Positions 15,264 through 21,890 of a stretch of 27,658 bases of DNA are shown here, one piece after another. How positions within the stretch are numbered: the stretch's first letter is position 1; each line of letters begins with the position of its first letter. The notes beneath the pieces were generated by a model. It was not told the origin of the DNA. It worked only from the letters and a program-made list of their open reading frames with translations, and did not search any database. The stretch is from assembly GCA_934155005.1 (NCBI GenBank), contig CAKPGR010000012.1, positions 1-27,658 on the forward strand. The letters are read 5' to 3'. The position numbers and the translations under genes are program-made. The stretch is from an uncultured Bacilli bacterium. Its GTDB lineage: Bacteria > Bacillota_I > Bacilli_A > RF39 > UBA660.

Positions 15264-16294
15264 TGAAAAAGAATAATAAAAAAAACAAAAAGAAAAAATT
15301 ATTTATAATTGTAATAATTTTAGATATAATTATGGCTATTTGTTACTTCCTAGCATATGGGCCAATTGGTTATTTTAGAACACTAATTATCACTAGTTCA
15401 ATGACAACTAAATCTCATAAATATATTGCTAGAACACTTTATAGTGAAAAAACGATTGCTAAGGTATTATCAGAAAATCAAATTAATGAAATAGGCGAAA
15501 ATACCGATGAAAGTGAAATTAATTTTGAAAAAATAAAAGAAAATGACAAATATAGTTCTATATATGAAGAACAAGTTTTAAAGAAAGATAAAGGTAATGA
15601 TTTATATAAAATAGTTGAGTTATCTGGTAGTGGTTATAAAGGATATATGGTTGTTATTTATGATGCATCACGCATTACTCTTGCAGCAACTAAATCTCTT
15701 GGATATTCAGGACAAATTTTAAGAGATATTACTAAAAATAGTAATGCTATTTTAGGTATAAATGCTGGTGGTTTTGCTGATGCTGGTGGAGTAGGATCAG
15801 GTGGTGAACCAACTGGAACTGTTATTTCAAATGGTAAGATATTATATCAAGGAGGAGCTACTGGATGGAGTGGCGGACTAGTTGGATTTAATAAAAATCA
15901 TGTTTTAGTTTTAACTAAGGAATCTCCTAAAAAAGCTATTGAAAATGGAATGGTAGATGCTATTGAATTTGGGCCTTTCTTAGTTGTTAATGGTAAAAAA
16001 GCTGTTACCAAAGGTAATGGTGGAGGCGGTGTTGCTTCTAGAACTGTTATAGCGCAAAGAAAAGATGGAATTGTTTTATTCTTTGTTATAGATGGTAGAC
16101 AACCAGGGTATAGTTTAGGTATAACAATGGCTAATATGGCTGATTTAGTATTTAAATATGGTGCTTATAACGCTTCTAATTTAGATGGAGGAGCATCAAC
16201 AACATTAGTTGTAAAAAATAAACTTATAAATAAGCCATGCGGTATTGGTGGTACAGGTGAAAGAAGACTACCAAATGCTTGGATCGTAAAATAA
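15263..16294 (+). CDS. phosphodiester glycosidase family protein (NAGPA domain), membrane-anchored
   Basis: The 343-residue protein has a Lys-rich start, one membrane segment at about 13-33 and an outside domain. From about residue 115 it matches the NAGPA/YigE phosphodiester glycosidase fold: GINAGGF, SGGEPTGTVISNGKI, VDAIEFGPFLVVNGK, RTVIAQRKDGIVLFFVIDG and NLDGGASTTLVV. Family members cleave GlcNAc-1-phosphodiester bonds, for example in wall glycopolymers. It overlaps the previous stop as TAATG, so the two proteins are made together and probably act at the same cell-surface site. Confidence 0.88.
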   Translation: MKKNNKKNKKKKLFIIVIILDIIMAICYFLAYGPIGYFRTLIITSSMTTKSHKYIARTLYSEKTIAKVLSENQINEIGENTDESEINFEKIKENDKYSSIYEEQVLKKDKGNDLYKIVELSGSGYKGYMVVIYDASRITLAATKSLGYSGQILRDITKNSNAILGINAGGFADAGGVGSGGEPTGTVISNGKILYQGGATGWSGGLVGFNKNHVLVLTKESPKKAIENGMVDAIEFGPFLVVNGKKAVTKGNGGGGVASRTVIAQRKDGIVLFFVIDGRQPGYSLGITMANMADLVFKYGAYNASNLDGGASTTLVVKNKLINKPCGIGGTGERRLPNAWIVK

Positions 16295-16319
16295 ATATTC
16301 ATTTTTGAATATTTTTTTT
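16293..16319 (+). terminator. terminator after the glycosidase gene
   Basis: AAATATTCA/TGAATATTT, loop TTTT, followed by T residues. Confidence 0.8.
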
Positions 16320-16401
16320 GACAAAAAATTAAATCTTTAAATGTTAGAATAAAAAACATTTAAGGATGGTATATGAATTAGAGAAGATATAAAAGTACTT
16401 A

Positions 16402-16430
16402 AAAAAGTGAAGATTTATTCTTCACTTTTT
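16402..16430. terminator. terminator of the lysis cassette (bidirectional)
   Basis: AAAAAGTGAAGA and TCTTCACTTTTT form a 12-bp stem, loop TTTAT, with a T tail on the minus strand directly after the endolysin stop. Confidence 0.85.
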
Positions 16431-17344
16431 ATATACAATTTTTCTCCTTTATATAGTTTTACATAATAATAATCTTCTTTATCACAAGTAAATATTAATT
16501 TAAATTCTTCATTTTTTTTGCTATTGTCAACAATAGTTATATCTTCACTAGAATCTTGGTTAACATCTAAAACTTTAACCCAATTAGTATTTTTTTTATT
16601 TGCTACATAACCAGTTACCCCTAAATTAGTTTTAATTTTATACCAAGTGTAATTTGTAGAATCAACAACATCTAAAACATCGTAAACCTCATTATTAAAA
16701 ACATCACCTAAATCATTAGAAAGTTCACTAGCCATTTCTCTAATATTAATTTTATCTACTAAAATTTGAATTTGTTTTTTAGATAAATCTATTTTATTAG
16801 ATTGCTCAATATAATTCATATTAATATTTCCATTAGCAAAATCCCTTGGATTTAAATAATTACCATCTTTATCTGTAACTTCTAAGTGTACATGGCTTCC
16901 ATAAGTTATATCACTTGTTTTTTTATTTGAAAGTACAAGTCCAGTATTTCCTTGTTTTGCAAAAACTTGACCATTTGTTATAATATCGCCTACATTTACT
17001 AAAACTTCACCTAAATGACAAAAACGCATAATTATTTTTTGATTGTTATAATAAGTTTCAATATAAACTTGATTACCACCTAATTCATTATAATGCATTC
17101 TTACTTTTTTACCAGTTATAGATATACAATTATAATAGTTTCCATCTTTCCAAACGTTTCGGTTATTTAAATAACTATTATAATTAATACTATCTTCATG
17201 AGATTTAAAAGAATTAATTATTTTTGTAACTTTACCAGATCCAGTTATGGATATATCAGAAAGATGATTACCTGCATAATCCTCAGCTGTTTTATGACTT
17301 GAAAAATCACTTGTTACAACTCTTTCACTTCCTAAATATTTCAT
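16415..17344 (-). CDS. M23 (LytM-like) endolysin with SH3-type domain, no signal peptide
   Basis: The 309-residue protein has an M23 metallopeptidase domain over about residues 1-170. H17 with D22 and H151/H153 in GSHVHLEV are the probable zinc ligands, plus H110 in RFCHLGEV and the G-rich turn QGNTG. H17-D22 is spaced one residue wider than the usual HxxxD. An SH3b-like wall-binding domain follows at about 193-257 (VDKINIREMAS... GVTGYV). It has no signal peptide or membrane segment, so release needs a holin, as in phage endolysins. It overlaps the upstream holin-like gene by ATGA. The last 45 residues are not assigned. Confidence 0.85.
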   Translation of the reverse strand: MKYLGSERVVTSDFSSHKTAEDYAGNHLSDISITGSGKVTKIINSFKSHEDSINYNSYLNNRNVWKDGNYYNCISITGKKVRMHYNELGGNQVYIETYYNNQKIIMRFCHLGEVLVNVGDIITNGQVFAKQGNTGLVLSNKKTSDITYGSHVHLEVTDKDGNYLNPRDFANGNINMNYIEQSNKIDLSKKQIQILVDKINIREMASELSNDLGDVFNNEVYDVLDVVDSTNYTWYKIKTNLGVTGYVANKKNTNWVKVLDVNQDSSEDITIVDNSKKNEEFKLIFTCDKEDYYYVKLYKGEKLYIKSEE

Positions 17345-17691
17345 TTATCTCGCCTAATTTCATTTTCTTTTGAAATACTAATAGTATCACTTAAAGAAGT
17401 AGGTTTATAAGTAATAATATTTTGATTTTTAAGTGCTTGATATATAGTTGGCGCTCCAACAAAACTAAAAAGTCCAACCCATATACTATTTTTAAAATTA
17501 ATATCATAGAAAGTCATTGCAAAAGGTATGCCAATAGCAAAAGAAAAAATGAGATTTAAAATCCATATTTGCCAGGATTTATTAATAAATGAAAGAGATT
17601 TAAATTTTTGAAGTATAGCCATTAAAACAAAACTAAATGTGATACTTATAATAAGTAAATCTAAAAATAATTTAGAAAATAATTCTTCCAT
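17341..17691 (-). CDS. phage holin-like membrane protein
   Basis: The 116-residue protein has three hydrophobic segments at about 12-30, 41-60 and 68-88 and a charged C-terminal tail. The layout, the GIPFAMTF and WVGLFSFVGAP segments, and its place directly before a signal-less endolysin fit phage holins, which open the membrane at the end of infection. ATG 17691 follows GGAGGTGATT. The start abuts the upstream gene and the stop overlaps the endolysin start, so all three are coupled. The holin role is inferred from topology and context. Confidence 0.7.
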   Translation of the reverse strand: MEELFSKLFLDLLIISITFSFVLMAILQKFKSLSFINKSWQIWILNLIFSFAIGIPFAMTFYDINFKNSIWVGLFSFVGAPTIYQALKNQNIITYKPTSLSDTISISKENEIRRDK

Positions 17692-18009
17692 TTAATCACC
17701 TCCACATTCTTTAACAGGTACAGAATTAATGTCTTTAATTAAATTTTCAACAAATCCATTACCACCTAAATTTTTATATTCTTTATATAAATCATTTATT
17801 ATTTCTTTATCATAAATAGTTACATATTTTTTATACTGAATATCATAATATTCTTTAATAATTTCATTTTTTATTAGAATACATATACTATTTTTAGTTT
17901 CTTTAATCATTTCATAGTCATCTTTAAATTTTTTAAATTTAACCATTATTAAACTAGTAACAATACCAAATAAAAATTCAATCCAATACTTTATTATAAA
18001 ACTTATCAT
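17692..18009 (-). CDS. small phage-type membrane protein of the lysis module
   Basis: The 105-residue protein has one hydrophobic segment at about 7-25 and a helical cytoplasmic part. The blocks IKNEIIKEYYD and LYKEYKNLGGNGFVENLIKDI match a small protein commonly found next to holin and endolysin genes in Firmicutes phages. It could be an antiholin or accessory holin; its function is not established. GGGTGG precedes ATG 18009. A weak TATAAA-type -10 may lie between this gene and uppP. Confidence 0.7.
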   Translation of the reverse strand: MISFIIKYWIEFLFGIVTSLIMVKFKKFKDDYEMIKETKNSICILIKNEIIKEYYDIQYKKYVTIYDKEIINDLYKEYKNLGGNGFVENLIKDINSVPVKECGGD

Positions 18010-18066
18010 TTAATACCACCCATTATTTTATATGAGAATAAATGCTATTTGAATATATTAAAAGAC

Positions 18067-18092
18067 TAAAAAAAGCATCATTTGATGCTTAT
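18067..18092 (-). terminator. terminator after uppP
   Basis: On the minus strand AAGCATCA/TGATGCTT with a 2-base loop is followed by seven T. It separates uppP from the lysis cassette, which must therefore have its own start site. Confidence 0.85.
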
Positions 18093-18895
18093 AAGAAAAT
18101 GATTACTAAACTTCCTACTATTAAACAATAAATAACAAAGTAAATTAATTTTCCATTTTTCATAATGTTATTAAACCATTTAGTAGTAAAATATGTAATA
18201 ACACCACTAACAATCATACAAATTAAATAAGTCATTAATAAAGTGCTAGAAATACTAGTTTCCATTAAATCTTTAACCCCAAGTAACATAGTTGCTATTG
18301 AAATTGGAATATAAAGCATAAATGAAAATTTAAAAGCAGTTTCTCTTTTTAAATTTCTAAACATACCTCCAACTATTGTAGCACCACTTCTACTAATTCC
18401 AGGTAAGAGTGCTACTGCTTGGAAACATCCGATAATAAGAGCATCTTTAAAAGAAATTTCATCATCATTTTTTACGCCTTTAATATTTTTTATTAAATAA
18501 AGGAATAAAGCTGTAACTAATAGAGCAATACCTACAATTTTAACACCACTAAGTAATTCTTCAATAGTGTCTTTAAATAAAAATCCTATAATTCCAGCTG
18601 GAATTGTACCAACAATAATTAATAAACTATATTTAAAGTTTTTTTCATATTTTTTGTCTTTTGTTTTAATGAATAAAAAGAAATCTTTAATAATAGTTAT
18701 AATATCATTAAAGAAGAAAATAACTATTGCTATTAAACTACCAAAATTTAAGATAATTTCAAAATTTAAATCATTTAAGATACCACTATTTAAAATACTT
18801 TTAAAAATAACTAAATGTCCACTTGAAGAAATAGGAATAGGCTCTGTAAATCCTTGAATAATTGCTAAAAATAAATGTTTAATAAAATCTATCAT
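18089..18895 (-). CDS. uppP: undecaprenyl-diphosphatase UppP/BacA
   Basis: The 268-residue multi-pass membrane enzyme dephosphorylates undecaprenyl pyrophosphate and so recycles the lipid carrier for wall and glycan synthesis. Both active-site signatures are visible: QGFTEPIPISSSGHL near residues 15-29 (E and Ser/His) and LLPGISRSGATIVGG in the second half (R and Ser). Length matches the family. AGGGTGATAAT precedes ATG 18895. Many copies give bacitracin tolerance. Confidence 0.95.
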   Translation of the reverse strand: MIDFIKHLFLAIIQGFTEPIPISSSGHLVIFKSILNSGILNDLNFEIILNFGSLIAIVIFFFNDIITIIKDFFLFIKTKDKKYEKNFKYSLLIIVGTIPAGIIGFLFKDTIEELLSGVKIVGIALLVTALFLYLIKNIKGVKNDDEISFKDALIIGCFQAVALLPGISRSGATIVGGMFRNLKRETAFKFSFMLYIPISIATMLLGVKDLMETSISSTLLMTYLICMIVSGVITYFTTKWFNNIMKNGKLIYFVIYCLIVGSLVIIFL

Positions 18896-18973
18896 ATTAT
18901 CACCCTAATTAATTATATACTAAAATAATAAATAAATAAACAAAAATTAAATAATATTTAAGTAGGTGATTAT

Positions 18974-19195
18974 ATGCTTGCTAGAATTATAATTTTTTTA
19001 ATAGGGTATGCTTTAACTGTTATTGGATTAATATATGTTATAAGTTATATGAATTTATTTAGTTTAGGGTATAATTTTTTATTTTATGTTAATTTTATAT
19101 TTAGAAAAATAGAATGTATATATACAATTATTGGCATAGTTCTAATGACACTAGCAGTATATATACCAGGAGGTAAAAATGAAATATATATATGA
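18974..19195 (+). CDS. small two-span membrane protein (73 residues)
   Basis: The protein has two hydrophobic segments at about 3-27 and 48-66 joined by a short Tyr/Phe-rich loop. TAGGTG precedes ATG 18974. It overlaps the next gene by 17 bases and carries that gene's ribosome binding site (CCAGGAGG), so the pair is co-expressed. I do not know its function. The divergent neighbour is uppP. Confidence 0.7.
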   Translation: MLARIIIFLIGYALTVIGLIYVISYMNLFSLGYNFLFYVNFIFRKIECIYTIIGIVLMTLAVYIPGGKNEIYI

Positions 19196-19784
19196 TATTG
19201 TTTTAAATTTTAATGAAGAATTCTTTGAGTTTTATGATTGGAATTTAAATGATGAAATTACTCATATAAAAAAAATACCAATTATAAAAATAGACAGTTT
19301 AAAAATAAATGAAATAAAAAACAATGATATAGAATTTGATAATGAATTTTTAAACAAAATAGAAAATAAAACAGAAACATTTAAAAAGAAAATTAAATAT
19401 GCTTTTTTAATAACTGATGATACTGAAGTGATAGCGCTTAAAATTACAGATAAAATAAATTATTCAAGTTTACAAATAACAGAAGAATTAGATATATTAG
19501 AAGATTTAAATCTTAATTATTATGATTTAAAATATAATCTAAAAAAGAAAAAAAATAATTATCTTTTAAAAACTAGATTACAATATGAAATAAAAAATAA
19601 AGTGATTGATTTTATAACTAACTTAGAAAATGATACTGATATAGAAAAACTAAGATATATTTATTATGAATGTTTTAATAGGAAGGAATTAGAAAAACAA
19701 GTCATTTTGGAAAATATAAAAAAACAAATAAAAAATAAAGAGATATATTTAAAATTAATGGATTTTTGTAAACAAATAAATTGA
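19179..19784 (+). CDS. hypothetical protein, DUF3603/YjbA-like start
   Basis: The 201-residue soluble protein begins YIYDIVLNFNEEFFEFYDWN followed by DEITHIKKIPIIKI, an opening that resembles DUF3603 proteins, whose role is unknown. The remainder is very Lys/Asn/Ile-rich and helical, with no signal peptide or catalytic motif. ATG 19179 follows AGGAGG by 5 bases. The family link is a judgement from the first 40 residues only. Confidence 0.7.
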   Translation: MKYIYDIVLNFNEEFFEFYDWNLNDEITHIKKIPIIKIDSLKINEIKNNDIEFDNEFLNKIENKTETFKKKIKYAFLITDDTEVIALKITDKINYSSLQITEELDILEDLNLNYYDLKYNLKKKKNNYLLKTRLQYEIKNKVIDFITNLENDTDIEKLRYIYYECFNRKELEKQVILENIKKQIKNKEIYLKLMDFCKQIN

Positions 19785-19809
19785 TTTTAAACCTAAAATA
19801 TATTATCAT
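19781..19809 (+). promoter_or_regulatory. possible promoter of asnS inside the end of the preceding gene
   Basis: TTGATT (19781-19786), 17 bases, TATCAT (19804-19809), overlapping the preceding stop codon. The -10 box is weak. Confidence 0.45.
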
Positions 19810-19825
19810 ATTATTGGAGGTTATT

Positions 19826-21193
19826 ATGGAATTAGATATAAAAGAATTGTATAAAAATGTAGAAAACTATATTGGCAAAGATTTAATTATTCAAGGTTGG
19901 ATTAGAAATCATAGAAAACAAAAAGATTTTGGTTTTATAGATTTTTCAGATGGAACTTGTTTTAAACATCTTCAAATAGTATACGATAATAAACTCGGTA
20001 ATTTTGATTTGGTTACTAAGATGCTTGTTGGGTGCGCTATAAAAGTAGAAGGAACATTAGTTGAAAGTAAAGGAAATCAAGCCGTTGAACTTCAAGCTAA
20101 AAGTGTTACCTTACTTGGAGATTGCCCTTCTGATTACCCAATACAACCAAAACATCATACTAGAGAATTTTTAAGAGAAGTAGCATATTTAAGACCTAGA
20201 ACAAATATTTTTCAAGCAGTATTTAGAGTTAGAAGTGTCGCAGCATATGCAATACATAAGTATTTTCAAGATAGAAATTATGTTTATTTTCATGCTCCAA
20301 TTTTAACATCTAATGACTGTGAAGGTGCAGGAGAAATGTTCCAAGTTACAACTCTTGATTTAGAGAATACAGATAAAATTGATTATTCAAAAGATTTCTT
20401 TAATAAAAAAGCGGCTCTTACAGTATCAGGACAATTAGAAGCAGAAACATTTGCTATGGCCTATAAAAAAACTTATACTTTTGGACCAACTTTTAGAGCT
20501 GAAAATTCAAATACTAAAACACATGCTAACGAATTTTGGATGATAGAACCTGAAATAGCGTTTTGTGATTTAGAGCAAAATATGGATATTATGGAAGAAA
20601 TGTTAAAATATGTTGTCAAATATGTAATGGATAATTGTAGTGATGAAATAGAATTTTTTGATAAATTTGTGGAAAAAGGATTGAAAGATAAATTGACAAA
20701 ATTAGTTGAAAGTAATTTTGTTAGAATAGATCATGAAGAAGTTATTACAATATTAAAGAATGCGAATGTTAAATGGGAATTTGAACCTGAATATGGTGAA
20801 GATATTGCTAAGGAACATGAAAAATATATTACTGAATATTTTAATGGACCAGTATTTATTAAAAATTGGCCTAAAGATATAAAAGCATTCTATATGAAAC
20901 AAAATGAAGACAATAAAACAGTAGCTGCTGTCGATTTAGAGGTCCCAGGTGCAGGGGAACTTATGGGAGGATCTCAAAGAGAAGAAAATCTTGATATTTT
21001 ATTAAGTCGTATGGATGAACTTAATATGAATAAGGAAGAATTAGATTGGTACATCAATTTAAGAAAATATGGTGGATGTATTCATTCAGGATTTGGAATG
21101 GGATTTGAAAGACTAATAATTTATTTAACAGGTGTTGATAATATAAGAGATGTTATTCCATATCCAAGAACACCAGGTAATCTAGAATATTAA
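19826..21193 (+). CDS. asnS: asparaginyl-tRNA synthetase
   Basis: The 455-residue class IIb enzyme charges tRNA-Asn. An N-terminal OB domain (LIIQGWIRNHRKQKDFGFID) is followed by the catalytic core with LTVSGQLEAETFAMA, motif 2 FRAENSNTKTHANEF near 222 and motif 3 GFGMGFERLI near 423, ending in RDVIPYPRTPGN, which marks AsnRS rather than AspRS. An in-frame ATG at 19781 is rejected: ATG 19826 follows TTGGAGG and fits the family start. Its presence indicates direct Asn-tRNA charging. Confidence 0.97.
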   Translation: MELDIKELYKNVENYIGKDLIIQGWIRNHRKQKDFGFIDFSDGTCFKHLQIVYDNKLGNFDLVTKMLVGCAIKVEGTLVESKGNQAVELQAKSVTLLGDCPSDYPIQPKHHTREFLREVAYLRPRTNIFQAVFRVRSVAAYAIHKYFQDRNYVYFHAPILTSNDCEGAGEMFQVTTLDLENTDKIDYSKDFFNKKAALTVSGQLEAETFAMAYKKTYTFGPTFRAENSNTKTHANEFWMIEPEIAFCDLEQNMDIMEEMLKYVVKYVMDNCSDEIEFFDKFVEKGLKDKLTKLVESNFVRIDHEEVITILKNANVKWEFEPEYGEDIAKEHEKYITEYFNGPVFIKNWPKDIKAFYMKQNEDNKTVAAVDLEVPGAGELMGGSQREENLDILLSRMDELNMNKEELDWYINLRKYGGCIHSGFGMGFERLIIYLTGVDNIRDVIPYPRTPGNLEY

Positions 21194-21215
21194 AAAAGTC
21201 AATACGACTTTTTTT
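21192..21215 (+). terminator. terminator after asnS
   Basis: AAAAAAGTC/GACTTTTTT with loop AATAC, directly at the asnS stop codon. Confidence 0.8.
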
Positions 21216-21270
21216 ATTATAAATGTATAAAAATAAATAAAATATTCAAAATATATTTAGGAGGCAAAAT

Positions 21271-21825
21271 ATGAAAAAAATTTTGAGTATTTTATTATTA
21301 TCTATTATTTTTATGACTGGATGTAATACAAAAAAATTATTTAATACCCCAACTAAGAAAGTAGAAATGTTTTTTTCAAAATATCAATCATTAGATGATG
21401 AGGTTGTAGATCAATTGAAAGAAATAACAAATAATAAAATGAACTTTACAGATGAAAATAAAGATGATTATATTGAAATAATGAAAAAACATTACCAAAC
21501 TTTAAAATATGAAATAAAAGATGAAGTTATAAATGGTAATAGTGCAACAGTAACAGCTGAAATAGAAGTTATGGATTATTCAAAAATTCTAAGTGACGCT
21601 GATAAATATTTAGAAAGTCATAGAGATGAATTTAAAAATGAATCCGGTGAATATAGTGAACAACTATTTAATAAATATCGAATAGATAAATTAAAACAAG
21701 CCGAAGATAAAGTAAAATATACAATTGATATTAATTTGACAAAAATAGACGACGAATGGGTAATAGATGATTTAGATAATGATACAATGGATAAAATTCA
21801 AGGTGTATATGTATATGGGGCTTAA
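21271..21825 (+). CDS. lipoprotein, unknown function
   Basis: The 184-residue protein has a lipoprotein signal peptide with lipobox FMTGC (Cys at 18), so it is anchored outside the membrane. The rest is acidic and charged with a helical start (TKKVEMFFSKYQSLDDEVVDQL) and a strand-rich end (NSATVTAEIEVMDYS, YTIDINLTKIDDEWVIDDL), resembling NTF2/DUF4878-like surface lipoproteins in which a cone-shaped fold has no fixed function. It follows AGGAGG and stands alone between terminators. Confidence 0.8.
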   Translation: MKKILSILLLSIIFMTGCNTKKLFNTPTKKVEMFFSKYQSLDDEVVDQLKEITNNKMNFTDENKDDYIEIMKKHYQTLKYEIKDEVINGNSATVTAEIEVMDYSKILSDADKYLESHRDEFKNESGEYSEQLFNKYRIDKLKQAEDKVKYTIDINLTKIDDEWVIDDLDNDTMDKIQGVYVYGA

Positions 21826-21838
21826 AATCCCTTTTTTA
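21817..21838 (+). terminator. weak terminator after the lipoprotein gene
   Basis: A short GGG(G)/(T)CCC stem with a 7-base loop is followed by six T. The stem is only about 4 bp, so efficiency is doubtful. Confidence 0.4.
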
Positions 21839-21867
21839 TTGACAAAAAGGTTATTATAAATTAAAAT
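21839..21867 (+). promoter_or_regulatory. promoter of the large prepilin-fusion gene
   Basis: TTGACA (21839-21844), 17 bases, TAAAAT (21862-21867); GTAGGAG precedes the ATG. Confidence 0.75.
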
Positions 21868-21890
21868 ATTTGTAGAGTAGGAGTTTACAT

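Noticed and set aside
16319..16350. Promoter TTGACA ... TAGAAT after the glycosidase gene
   Set aside because: The spacing is about 21 bases and no gene follows, so it is not supportable.
18567..18857. 96-residue plus-strand frame inside uppP
   Set aside because: It is antisense to a clearly recognised gene, has no ribosome binding site and reads as a shadow of hydrophobic codons.
19784..19826. T-box before asnS
   Set aside because: The gap is about 40 bases, far too short for a T-box, and contains no T-box sequence.
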